A stretch of 9,084 nt of DNA from Planctomycetaceae bacterium (GCA_020426125.1 JAGQQQ010000872.1:1-9084), one strand, 5' to 3'. Shown: positions 1 to 6,719, numbered from the stretch's first letter. Notes: generated from the sequence alone by a model not told the origin. A program made the numbers and translations.

Positions 1-1
1 G

Positions 2-796
2 GGCATATTTTCCGGCTCCCTCTTGGGAACCGAGCCGTTAAAAGGGCTGCTGATTACCGGGGGCTGTTTCCACGATTACGACAATCAAAAACAAATCATC
101 GCCGACGGAATCAGCCAGCGGGCCAATATCCGATGGGACATCGTTCACGAAGGGGGAACTACCCGGGATCACATGGTTTCTGTCTACAAAGATCCCCATT
201 GGGCAATGAACTATGACGTGATCGTCCACAATGAATGTTTTGGAGGAGTGACTGATCCGGATTTCGTCCGCGGCATCACAAACGCCCATTTCCAGGGGGT
301 TCCCGGCGTGTTCATTCACTGCTCGCTCCATTCCTACCGGAACTCCGGGGCGGCAGACGCCTGGAGGGAACTGATTGGCGTGACGTCGACGAGCCATGAA
401 AAGCATCGTCCGGTGAAAGTCGTCCGCCTGGAAAACAAGCACCCCGTGATGACGGGATTTCCCGAGGAATGGCAAACACCCAACGGCGAACTCTACAAGA
501 TTGAGAAAGTCTGGGATCACTGCACTCCCCTCGCCAAGGCGTTTGGGGAGGATACCCAAAAGGATCATGCCGTGATTTGGGTGAACACTTTCGGGGGGAC
601 GCGGATGTTCGGGACGTCTCTGGGACATCACAATGAAACGATGAACAATGACATCTGGCTGGGACTGGTCGCTCGCGGCGTGTTGTGGGTCACCGGAAAA
701 CTGGATGAGACGGGAAAACCCGTCTCTGGATATACGGGTTCCGGCGTCAGCCCCATCGAACTTTCCCCGCTGAAACCCATTCCGGAAAAGCCCTGA
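2..796 (+). CDS. ThuA-domain protein, 5'-truncated by the window edge
   Basis: The reading frame is open from base 2 with no in-frame stop or ATG before the conserved region, so the true start lies upstream of the window. The TTG at 23 is probably internal. The first visible residues, GIFSGSLLGTEP, look like the tail of a secretion signal (small and hydrophobic, then a polar segment), which suggests export; this is inference. Numbering from the TTG, the protein has the ThuA (trehalose-utilisation) class-I-glutamine-amidotransferase-like fold. A beta strand plus turn, LLITGGCFHDYDNQ, lies at about residues 9-22. The nucleophile-elbow-like strand GVFIHCSLHSYR is at about 95-106, and the hallmark FGTSLGHHNETM at about 196-207. 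ThuA-like proteins are common in planctomycetes, often next to sugar dehydrogenases or in secreted glycan-handling proteins. The exact substrate is unknown for most, and nothing here fixes it. The family assignment is solid; the function is open. Confidence 0.87.
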   Translation, partial: GIFSGSLLGTEPLKGLLITGGCFHDYDNQKQIIADGISQRANIRWDIVHEGGTTRDHMVSVYKDPHWAMNYDVIVHNECFGGVTDPDFVRGITNAHFQGVPGVFIHCSLHSYRNSGAADAWRELIGVTSTSHEKHRPVKVVRLENKHPVMTGFPEEWQTPNGELYKIEKVWDHCTPLAKAFGEDTQKDHAVIWVNTFGGTRMFGTSLGHHNETMNNDIWLGLVARGVLWVTGKLDETGKPVSGYTGSGVSPIELSPLKPIPEKP

Positions 797-815
797 CGGA
801 TTTCTTCCCGTTTTT
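796..815 (+). terminator. Weak candidate terminator after the ThuA gene
   Basis: Immediately at the stop codon, ACGG (796-799) can pair with CCGT (808-811) across an 8-nt loop. The stem runs directly into a run of five T. Four to five base pairs is short for an intrinsic terminator, so this is only a suggestion based on position and the T-run. Confidence 0.25.
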
Positions 816-882
816 CGAATTGCTGCTTTCAACGGCAGACACACCGGCCAGAACGTCTAAAATCCGGGACCTCATTCGATTC

Positions 883-961
883 AAATCACGAGGTCGACGA
901 GGGGAATCTGAAATCAAGGAGAAGGAGCGAACGACCGTCCTTCTCAAATCAGGAGAAAGTC
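883..961 (+). promoter_or_regulatory. mrp leader with hairpin, AAATCA repeats and Shine-Dalgarno site
   Basis: The leader holds a perfect 8-bp inverted repeat, GAGAAGGA (919-926) and TCCTTCTC (938-945), with an 11-nt loop. The functional ribosome-binding site AGGAGA (951-956) follows, 5 nt before the ATG. AAATCA occurs three times (883, 911, 946), each followed within a base or two by a purine-rich GAG-containing stretch. The hairpin would bury the upstream AAGGAGAAGGAG decoy and leave the proximal site free. Whether it regulates translation or is coincidental cannot be told from one sequence. Confidence 0.35.
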
Positions 962-2029
962 ATGGCCACCGATGCGCACGTTCGTCAGATTGTGGGCGAG
1001 GTTTTGGATCCCGTACTCGGGAAATCGCTGAATCAATTGAAGATGGTTCATTCGATTTCCGTGGATCAGGATCCTCTCCGAGTCACAATTCAATTGCCCA
1101 CTCCGGCTTATCCCGCGCGGGACGCTCTCCGCGCGGCCGTTGAAAAGGCGGTGTCCGAGCGGGCAACAGAAGCGTCGCGGGTCGAAGTGGAATTTACATC
1201 GGAAGTCAAAGGAAAGAACTCGGGCGGTAACGTCGGCCTCAAGGTCAAAAACGTGATCGCCGTGGGGAGTGGAAAAGGGGGAGTGGGCAAATCGACCGTC
1301 GCCGCCTCGCTCGCATATGGGCTACAACATTTCGGAGCCAAAGTGGGATTGTTGGACGCGGATGTTTACGGACCCAGCATTCCCCACCTTGTTGGAGCCA
1401 GCGGACAACCGAGCATTAAGCAAGTGCAAACACCCGATGGTCGAACCTTCGAGCGGATCGAACCCATCGTCGCTCATGGCCTCAAAGTCATGTCAATGGG
1501 CTTCATGGTTGGCGCGGATCAAGCGGTCGTCTGGCGGGGGCCCATGCTTCACAAGGCGCTGACACAGTTCATGCAACAAACGGAATGGGGGGAACTTGAC
1601 TACCTGATCGTCGATATGCCTCCGGGAACGGGTGATGTGGCGTTGACACTTTCACAGATGGTGTCCCTCGCCGGGGCGGTCGTCGTCTGTACGCCACAAC
1701 AGGTGGCGCTATTGGATGCCGGAAAGGCGATTACCATGTTCAACACCGTCAAGATTCCCGTTCTGGGGATGGTCGAAAACATGTCTGGAGAGGTTTTCGG
1801 GCGCGGCGGCGCAAAAGCCAAAGCGGAAGCGATGCAGGTCCCGTTTCTGGGGGAGATCCCTTCGGATCCCATCATTCGGATTCGTGGTGATGACGGGCAA
1901 ATCGGGAAGCTGTTTTCGGAGGAGAACACGGTCCGCCAGTCGTTGTTGGACATCTCCAGCAACGTGGCGATGGCAATCGCGAAGGGGATTCTCGAAAACC
2001 CGGCGATGCCGACGTTGGAGATCCTGTAA
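962..2029 (+). CDS. mrp: Mrp/NBP35-family P-loop ATPase (Fe-S carrier type) lacking CxxC
   Basis: This 355-residue protein has the standard Mrp/ApbC layout. An N-terminal MIP18/DUF59-like domain spans about residues 8-80 and includes VLDPVLGKSLNQLKMV. A short linker leads to a deviant Walker A P-loop ATPase domain: SGKGGVGKS (103-111), switch LLDADVYGPS (130-139), Walker B-like DMPPGTGD (218-225) and ENMSG (272-276). Family members form dimers that bind and transfer Fe-S clusters in the cytoplasm. In canonical members the segment after ENMS carries a CPxC/CxxC motif that ligates the bridging cluster. Here the sequence passes straight from ENMSG to EVFGRGGAKA, with no cysteines. Some actinobacterial Mrp proteins also lack CxxC, so the protein may still work as an ATPase scaffold. 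The ATG is supported by AGGAGA 5 nt upstream. The gene ends 12 bp from the convergent rhomboid gene, leaving no room for a separate terminator. Confidence 0.95.
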   Translation: MATDAHVRQIVGEVLDPVLGKSLNQLKMVHSISVDQDPLRVTIQLPTPAYPARDALRAAVEKAVSERATEASRVEVEFTSEVKGKNSGGNVGLKVKNVIAVGSGKGGVGKSTVAASLAYGLQHFGAKVGLLDADVYGPSIPHLVGASGQPSIKQVQTPDGRTFERIEPIVAHGLKVMSMGFMVGADQAVVWRGPMLHKALTQFMQQTEWGELDYLIVDMPPGTGDVALTLSQMVSLAGAVVVCTPQQVALLDAGKAITMFNTVKIPVLGMVENMSGEVFGRGGAKAKAEAMQVPFLGEIPSDPIIRIRGDDGQIGKLFSEENTVRQSLLDISSNVAMAIAKGILENPAMPTLEIL

Positions 2030-2041
2030 GAGGGGTGGGAT

Positions 2042-2869
2042 TTACCGATGATAAAGTTTCGGGGCATAGCCAATGGCCATGCCCATGACCAGCCCGCCGA
2101 AGTGGGCCGCATTGGCAATGGGGCCCAGCAAGCCGGTCAGGCAAAGAAGAAAGAACATCAGCCACAACGTGACGGTCTGAGAGTCGAGGGCGAAACCGTC
2201 CCAAGGGAAGAACCGCGACCTCATCCAGATATAGCCGAACAAGCCATACCCCACACCGGACATGCCTCCGAAACGCCCCCCGGTCCAATAGAACTGGACC
2301 AGATGAGAAAAGGCGGCGATGGTGAGCACGATTCCCAGGAAGGAAAATGTTCCTTTGAGCCTTTCGATGAGCCCGCCAAAAATCATCGTCCAGTACATGT
2401 TGAAAAATAGATGCATGAAGCTCAGGTGCAAGAACATTGGCGTAAAGATTCGCCAGATTTCCCCCTCCGTGCGCCAGGCATCAGTTAACCAGATCTGTTC
2501 GAGCAATTCGGGCTTCTGACGGGCAAAGTTGGTGATCAACGTCACCACGACGCTGACCGCCACAAGAGAGATTGTGAGCGGTATTCCAGCCTGCCGGGCG
2601 CTCGCGACGCGGAATTCCCGGTGGGCAACCATTGTTTTGTGTGTCTTCCGACGGGCCTGAGGAGCGGGGGCATCAAACGATCTCGCCTCCGGCTCCGCGA
2701 GAAACTGCTCCAGAATTCGACGGGCCTCATCAACCCGATCCTCGTCAAGGATCCAGACTTCCGACCGTTCCTGGTGTCGTTCGATCTTTGCCTCAATGTC
2801 CTGGCTCAAGAAATAGTGGCCCAGCCGCTGAGCATGGTCCGGGTTGTCGACTGTCCCAATTTTCCTCAT
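2042..2869 (-). CDS. Rhomboid intramembrane serine protease, GlpG-like
   Basis: This 275-residue polytopic membrane protease is very close to E. coli GlpG in size and arrangement. Residues 1-60 form a small cytosolic alpha/beta domain like the GlpG N-terminal domain (KIGTVDNPDHAQRLGHYFLS). A basic linker leads to a six-helix rhomboid core from about residue 95. Visible hallmarks are WRIFTPMFLH (139-148), HLSFMHLFFNM (148-158, supplying the conserved His/His/Asn), GMSGVGYG (202-209) with nucleophile Ser204, and the late-helix AHFGG (255-259) with His256 as the dyad partner. All catalytic residues are present, so it should be active and cleave single-pass membrane proteins within the bilayer. 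Its substrate is unknown. The ATG is preceded by GAAGGA about 11 nt upstream, a modest site. It lies 170 bp downstream of the TGS GTPase on the same strand; co-transcription is possible but unsupported. Confidence 0.94.
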   Translation of the reverse strand: MRKIGTVDNPDHAQRLGHYFLSQDIEAKIERHQERSEVWILDEDRVDEARRILEQFLAEPEARSFDAPAPQARRKTHKTMVAHREFRVASARQAGIPLTISLVAVSVVVTLITNFARQKPELLEQIWLTDAWRTEGEIWRIFTPMFLHLSFMHLFFNMYWTMIFGGLIERLKGTFSFLGIVLTIAAFSHLVQFYWTGGRFGGMSGVGYGLFGYIWMRSRFFPWDGFALDSQTVTLWLMFFLLCLTGLLGPIANAAHFGGLVMGMAIGYAPKLYHR

Positions 2870-3039
2870 CGGAGATGATGTCCTTCGGGTGATGGCCTTT
2901 GTCTACACGAACCACGTCGAGTGAGTCCACGCCAGGAATTCTTCCTCGGCGGAATGGTAGCGGATTCTCTCTCAGGGGACAGGACGAACTTCGGTGTGAA
3001 GGAGCAACCATCTCGAATATCGGACGGCGACGCTCTCCG

Positions 3040-4026
3040 TTAATGGAGTTCCACGATATCGAGATCACACAGTTCAAAGTCGAGTCCCACGTTCAGGGGC
3101 GTCTTTTCGTGACCACGACGGATCTTGGCCGTTTTGACTCGATTTGCAAGATCGGCGTGGACCTTCTCGGAAATCTCGGCGACCGTTGCCCCCGATTTAA
3201 GAATGTACGGATCGATCAACTCGGCCGGTTCGCCTGGCTTCTTCGTGAAAACACGAATTAATCCGAGTTCTTTGACAACCTTGGCTTTCAGTTGCAAGAC
3301 CGACTCTTCATCCCCAGATTCGACTTCCGCCGAGGAAAACGGAAACGCATTCCACTCCGAAAAGAGTTCTTTGCGAACGGGCCAATCCGAATTCCAACTG
3401 CGGGTCACGACAAGCACCGATTTGACATGGACGACAGCAAATCGTTGTTCGTCGAATCCAGAACGATGGGACAGTTGAATCTTCCTTTCAGCGAACTGCT
3501 CGATGACGTCGAACGCGGCCTGTGCCCCATCATCCTGGCTCCCATCAGCACACAACAGGACGAGATCGGCCGATCGGACCAGATCCGTCAGGGAAGGCTC
3601 CCAGTGACTCAAAGACACAGGCGGAGTGTCAATGAATTGAATTCGGAAGTGGTTCCAGTCCATGAGGGCGGCTGTCGGGTGACGGGTGGAAAACGGATAG
3701 GGTGCGACGGAGAGCGATGCGCCAGTGCATGCGGAAACCAACTGGCTCTTGCCGGAATTGGGGGCTCCCATCACGACAACCCTGGCTGCGCCTTGTCGAG
3801 GAATCGGCATGGACCGCGAAGCCGCGCCCTTCATGTTTTCTCGACGGAGTTGTTCTTTGGCTTCCTTCAGACGGAAGCGAAGATCCCCTTGCAGGCGGTC
3901 CGTTCCTTTGTGCTTGGGAATGACACGGAGAAGTTCTTCCAGACAGGCGACACGTTCGGCGACGGTCTGCGCCCGGCGATACTGTTCCTCGGCTCGGTAG
4001 TATTGCGGCGTCAGATTCGCGGCCAT
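3040..4026 (-). CDS. TGS-domain GTP-binding protein, DRG/Obg-like, with degenerate G4
   Basis: I take the start at the ATG at 4026 (328 residues, MAANLTPQYYRAEEQYRRA). The family's conserved N-terminus (M-ANLTPQY...AEE.YR.A, then the LEELLRVIPKHKGT block) begins there; the ATG/upstream extension to 4092 adds unconserved residues. Domains in order are: a helical N-terminal region (about 1-65), a G domain with P-loop GAPNSGKS (87-94), an Obg-type switch I APYPFSTRHPTAAL (about 108-121), G3 DTPP (133-136), and a C-terminal TGS domain from about 254 that starts with LIRVFTKKPGEP and ends with the typical DIVELH. The G4 element that usually reads NKxD is replaced by VLVVTRSW (about 204-211), so guanine specificity is doubtful. 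Relatives are ribosome- or translation-associated cytoplasmic GTPases; the precise role here is inferred only. No strong Shine-Dalgarno site is seen. Confidence 0.88.
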   Translation of the reverse strand: MAANLTPQYYRAEEQYRRAQTVAERVACLEELLRVIPKHKGTDRLQGDLRFRLKEAKEQLRRENMKGAASRSMPIPRQGAARVVVMGAPNSGKSQLVSACTGASLSVAPYPFSTRHPTAALMDWNHFRIQFIDTPPVSLSHWEPSLTDLVRSADLVLLCADGSQDDGAQAAFDVIEQFAERKIQLSHRSGFDEQRFAVVHVKSVLVVTRSWNSDWPVRKELFSEWNAFPFSSAEVESGDEESVLQLKAKVVKELGLIRVFTKKPGEPAELIDPYILKSGATVAEISEKVHADLANRVKTAKIRRGHEKTPLNVGLDFELCDLDIVELH

Positions 4027-4284
4027 GAGGTCACACTTTTCAAGGTACGGGTCACCTGATTGACTCCCCCTCGGACGATTACGGGAGATCATGGATTCCC
4101 GTCAAAAAGGATCGTGCAACGGAACCAAGTCGTTTCACTCAACCCAAACGCGGGATTGACTCGGGGATCGGAAGTTTCGATTCTAATAATTGGCGGAGGA
4201 GTTCGAATCAACAATAAGTCGATTGCGCATTCGTTGTCGCCGTCGAATCTGATGTTTGCGTCCCGGTTGGAAGTCAAAGGCGAC
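4027..4284. promoter_or_regulatory. Divergent intergenic region between TGS GTPase and sigma factor
   Basis: These 258 bases separate two divergently oriented genes and should hold both promoters. Seen in the sequence are: an inverted repeat ACGGGA (4081-4086)/TCCCGT (4097-4102) with a 10-nt spacer; two direct GGTCAC copies (4029-4034 and 4050-4055), 21 bp apart, next to the GTPase start; a TTGACT hexamer (4156-4161); and an AT-rich TAATAAT (4184-4190) upstream of the sigma gene. The spacing between the last two (22 nt) is not a good sigma-70 match, so no promoter is assigned firmly. Open frames from both genes extend into this region, but their translations show no conserved content. Confidence 0.4.
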
Positions 4285-4926
4285 ATGGCGGCGACACCCG
4301 CACAAAAAGAATTGATCCGCCGGATTCGCGAGGGTGAGGAAAGGGCCTGGCGAACCTTCATCGCGGAATATGAGGGGCGGCTTCAGGCTTTTGCATTCAG
4401 CCGATTGAGAGACCGCGCCTTGGCGGAAGACCTCGTTCAGGAGACCTTTCTGGGGTTTCTCACAGCCCTTCCCAACTACGACGAGAACACCCCTCCTGAA
4501 TCGTTTCTGTTTGCAATCACCGCAAATAAAATCACGGATGCTCTCCGCAAGGCCGGCCGACGGCCCACGTTACCTTTGCACGGAGATGATTCTGACGGAG
4601 GCCAAAGGGATCCTGTCGGACGGGATCGGGTCGCATCCAGTATCGCACGCAGCCGTGAGTCCCAGCGTCAAGAGGAAACCGTCTTGGTCGATTGTCTGAG
4701 AACCGTGATTCGCCAATGTCGCGAAAAAGGGGACTACGAGCGACTGAAGTGTATCGAATTGCTGTTTGTGCGCGGGTTCCCCAACAAACGGGTCGCCACG
4801 GTCCTCGGAATCACCGAGCAGGCGGTCGCCAACCACAAGTTTTTTGTCGTGTCAAAACTCAAAGACGCCGCGAAGTCCGCCCCGGTGCCAATTGAACTCT
4901 CCCCATATGGACTGGCGGAGGAGTGA
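4285..4926 (+). CDS. ECF-like RNA polymerase sigma factor
   Basis: This 213-residue sigma-70-family protein has region 2 at about residues 23-92, including the core-binding helix RALAEDLVQETFLGFL and the segment ESFLFAITANKITDALRKAGRR. A polar linker (about 95-130) is followed by a region 4 helix-turn-helix at about 135-195, containing NKRVATVLGITEQAVANHKF and then FVVSKLKDAAK. There is no region 1 or 3, as expected for extracytoplasmic-function sigmas. It should direct RNA polymerase to an alternative promoter set. The ATG at 4285 gives a normal N-terminus (MAATPAQKELIRRIREGEE) and has AAAGG 4 nt upstream. The in-frame extension to 4060 and the ATG at 4252 look non-coding. No anti-sigma factor gene is adjacent, so the mode of control is unclear. 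The SAM methyltransferase follows 84 bp later on the same strand and may share its transcript. Confidence 0.9.
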   Translation: MAATPAQKELIRRIREGEERAWRTFIAEYEGRLQAFAFSRLRDRALAEDLVQETFLGFLTALPNYDENTPPESFLFAITANKITDALRKAGRRPTLPLHGDDSDGGQRDPVGRDRVASSIARSRESQRQEETVLVDCLRTVIRQCREKGDYERLKCIELLFVRGFPNKRVATVLGITEQAVANHKFFVVSKLKDAAKSAPVPIELSPYGLAEE

Positions 4927-5010
4927 CTGTCGTTGCAGCTGCCATCATCCGCGCAACCATCGATTTTCTATTCGGTTCCGGTTGGCCGAGCAAATTTTCG
5001 AAAGGTGGCA

Positions 5011-5586
5011 ATGGCTCGCTTCACGACAGATTGGTTTTCCCATGTGATTCCTCTCTGGAAAGAGTATGCGGTTCCCCGAGTGGTTCGAGGCGACTCAGAT
5101 GGGTTGGAGGTGGGGACGTACGAAGGGCGGAGTGCGCTCTGGACCCTGCAATATCTGCTCCCGCAATCCCATCGTCGCTTGTATTGCCTGGACCTTTGGG
5201 AGGAGGAGGAGCGAAGGTCCCGTTTTCAAGCCAATGTTGCCGCCCGGGGCGTCGACCAGCGGATCGTGCAACTTCAGGGACCATCCTCGGAGTCTCTCCG
5301 AAAATTGCCGGAAGATTCGAAGTTTGACTGGATCTACATTGATGGGTCCCACGAAGCTCGGGATTGCCTCACCGACGCGGTTCTGGCATTTTCCCGGCTG
5401 AGCCCCGGAGGAGTACTCGTTTTCGACGACTATCAGTGGAACGCTCGAGGGCGTGTTCACCATCCTCCGAGAGTGGCGATTGACGCATTCTTGCACATGT
5501 GGGGAAACCAGATTGAGATTCTCCACATCGGTTATCAGGTGATGATCTCGAAGTCGGCCAAGACTCCTGTGACGTCGCAGAAATAG
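5011..5586 (+). CDS. Class I SAM-dependent methyltransferase (Methyltransf_24 type)
   Basis: The protein has 191 residues from the ATG at 5011, which has AAAGGTGG (5001-5008) just upstream. The frame is open back to a TTG at 4933, so a longer N-terminus cannot be excluded. The N-terminal FTTDWFSHVIPLWKEY and the SAM-binding motif I LEVGTYEGRSALWTL (32-46) match the Methyltransf_24 pattern, with the acidic strand end YCLDLW (58-63). The strand FDWIYIDGSHEARD (105-118) and GGVLVFDDYQW (133-143) follow, as in this family. A final hydrophobic strand has GYQVMIS (174-180). Members methylate diverse small molecules or glycans, often in surface-polysaccharide contexts; the acceptor here is unknown. 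It lies downstream of the sigma factor and converges on the DUF420 gene with only 4 bp between stop codons. Confidence 0.87.
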   Translation: MARFTTDWFSHVIPLWKEYAVPRVVRGDSDGLEVGTYEGRSALWTLQYLLPQSHRRLYCLDLWEEEERRSRFQANVAARGVDQRIVQLQGPSSESLRKLPEDSKFDWIYIDGSHEARDCLTDAVLAFSRLSPGGVLVFDDYQWNARGRVHHPPRVAIDAFLHMWGNQIEILHIGYQVMISKSAKTPVTSQK

Positions 5587-5590
5587 GGGA

Positions 5591-6085
5591 TCACGCGACG
5601 AACGCTGAATAGTAAAACCATAAGCCGGTCACGGATGTCCCCACGATATCGAGAACTGACAGCCAACCGAGAGTTTTGTGTACTCGGCTATGATCGCTGG
5701 GAGCGGGAGGTTTCGCGAAACGAATCAGCGCCGACACGATGGTGATCGCCCACAGAATCGGAGTACTGATCGCAAAGATCAAGTGGATCCGGAGGACTCG
5801 TTTCACCGCAGCCAACTCTTCCCCGGTCAGTCTGGGGGTCGCGGGATCCTTGTTCACGATGTTTTCCCAGCCCCCATGAATCAGCTGGGTGTCAATTTCA
5901 AATGCCGCCACAGCGACCAATAGTGTCAATCCCAGACCCAACTGGAGATTTCGATGAAGTGTGAATCGTTTCCGCACCTTCACGACATAAACGCTGTACA
6001 GAAGGACAGGGACGATCAGCACGAGAGCGCTGACGACGAAATCCAACATAAAAGAGGCGTCAAAGCCAAGAAAGCCGTTTTTCAT
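5591..6085 (-). CDS. DUF420-like four-helix membrane protein
   Basis: This small integral membrane protein (164 residues from the ATG at 6085) has four hydrophobic segments at about 12-35, 47-65, 98-123 and 141-162. Conserved-looking histidines sit at LHR (His44), RIHLIF (His101) and DHSRVHKTLG (His132, His136), a pattern typical of DUF420 proteins. In Firmicutes the DUF420 protein CtaM/YozB is needed for heme-copper oxidase maturation, and the histidines may bind metal or heme; applying that role here is inference. A GTG at 6103 would add six residues, but it lies inside a hairpin, so the ATG is preferred. No clear ribosome-binding site precedes either. No cytochrome oxidase gene lies in the window, so context gives no support for the role. 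Confidence 0.78.
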   Translation of the reverse strand: MKNGFLGFDASFMLDFVVSALVLIVPVLLYSVYVVKVRKRFTLHRNLQLGLGLTLLVAVAAFEIDTQLIHGGWENIVNKDPATPRLTGEELAAVKRVLRIHLIFAISTPILWAITIVSALIRFAKPPAPSDHSRVHKTLGWLSVLDIVGTSVTGLWFYYSAFVA

Positions 6086-6095
6086 AACGGAGAGT

Positions 6096-6120
6096 ATAGG
6101 CACGTCCGCAGGACGCCTAT
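6096..6120. repeat. Imperfect hairpin upstream of the DUF420 gene
   Basis: ATAGGC (6096-6101) pairs perfectly with GCCTAT (6115-6120). Inside it, GTCC (6104-6107) pairs with GGAC (6111-6114) around a GCA loop, leaving a 2-nt bulge (AC). The total is ten base pairs in 25 bases, within the 5' region of the DUF420 gene on the minus strand. There is no T-run on either side, so it is unlikely to be an intrinsic terminator. It could be an RNA leader structure, an operator, or one copy of a dispersed short palindrome. Confidence 0.45.
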
Positions 6121-6245
6121 GGGGTTGAGACCATCTTTTCAGATTCTGGGAATTCGCACCTTACCGGTGGGCCGATTGTGACGGTTCTCAAGTCATCGAT
6201 CGAACCAGTCGAGACCGAGCCCCATCCGAATCGATACTCGCAAGC

Positions 6246-6575
6246 ATGGATGACATCGATCTGGAATTGCTGTTGAACCACCCCGAATGGCTGTCTCTTC
6301 TCGAGGCCTACCTGAGCCGACAGGAAAGTCTCCGCAGGGAGATTCCCGAGCAGTCGGGCGGACCAAGGTACATTCCGAGAATCACGGAACTTGAAGGGGT
6401 TGAATCGTCTTCGTTGGCCGAGATTCACGGCCAATTGATTGCGTTGGGATTCCTCCAGTTCCAATTTGAAGACGGCTCACATGGCCTCACGTATCGTGTC
6501 TCGACGTTGGGAAGAAATCTGGCCACCAGGGTTCGGTTCAAATCAGAAGAATCCGTAGCGGAATCCGCGGCCTGA
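6246..6575 (+). CDS. Small winged-helix-like hypothetical protein
   Basis: This 109-residue soluble protein has no signal peptide or membrane segment. The N-terminal helix DDIDLELLLNHPEWLSLLEAYL is followed by a charged linker. A region at about residues 44-92 then reads like a winged helix: helix IPRITELEG, a second helix SSSLAEIHGQLIALGFLQF, and a beta-wing FEDGSHGLTYRVSTLGRNLA, where the STLGR end resembles the 'T..GR' of transcriptional regulators. I recognise the pattern but not a named family. It might bind DNA or serve as a protein-protein wing domain. The ATG has no obvious Shine-Dalgarno sequence. The plus-strand frame is preferred over the antisense frame at 6117-6464 because only it yields coherent helix/strand alternation. 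It lies 144 bp upstream of the GH10-like gene and could be its regulator; that is speculation. Confidence 0.72.
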   Translation: MDDIDLELLLNHPEWLSLLEAYLSRQESLRREIPEQSGGPRYIPRITELEGVESSSLAEIHGQLIALGFLQFQFEDGSHGLTYRVSTLGRNLATRVRFKSEESVAESAA

Positions 6576-6719
6576 AACGCACGAACGTTGATGTGTCCCC
6601 CTCTTGAGATTAAACTTTAAGTCGATTTCCTGTTTCCATTTCCAATCTCGTCGCGGCGGTCTGCCGTAAGGGAAAAGAGAAACACAGCGTTTCAACTCCC
6701 GACTTGAGAAAGCGAACTT

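Noticed and set aside
38..844. Long antisense frame opposite the ThuA gene (268 codons)
   Set aside because: It has no recognisable domain and composition typical of a shadow frame. The plus strand carries clear ThuA motifs.
2793..3077. Minus-strand frame filling the gap between the GTPase and rhomboid genes
   Set aside because: It overlaps both flanking genes and has no ribosome-binding site or domain. The 170-bp gap is better read as intergenic.
3292..4059. Plus-strand frame opposite the TGS GTPase (255 codons)
   Set aside because: It is a shadow. The minus strand encodes the P-loop, switch motifs and TGS domain in order.
4027..4092. N-terminal extension of the TGS GTPase to 4092
   Set aside because: Family conservation begins at MAANLTPQY (start 4026). 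The 22 extra residues look non-coding.
4060..4284. N-terminal extension of the sigma factor to an upstream start
   Set aside because: The extension lacks any sigma-domain similarity and runs through the divergent promoter region. ATG 4285 gives a normal N-terminus with a nearby AAAGG.
4923..5327. GTG-started frame overlapping the sigma-factor stop codon (GTGA)
   Set aside because: The translation has no domain, while the other frame encodes a clear SAM methyltransferase over the same bases.
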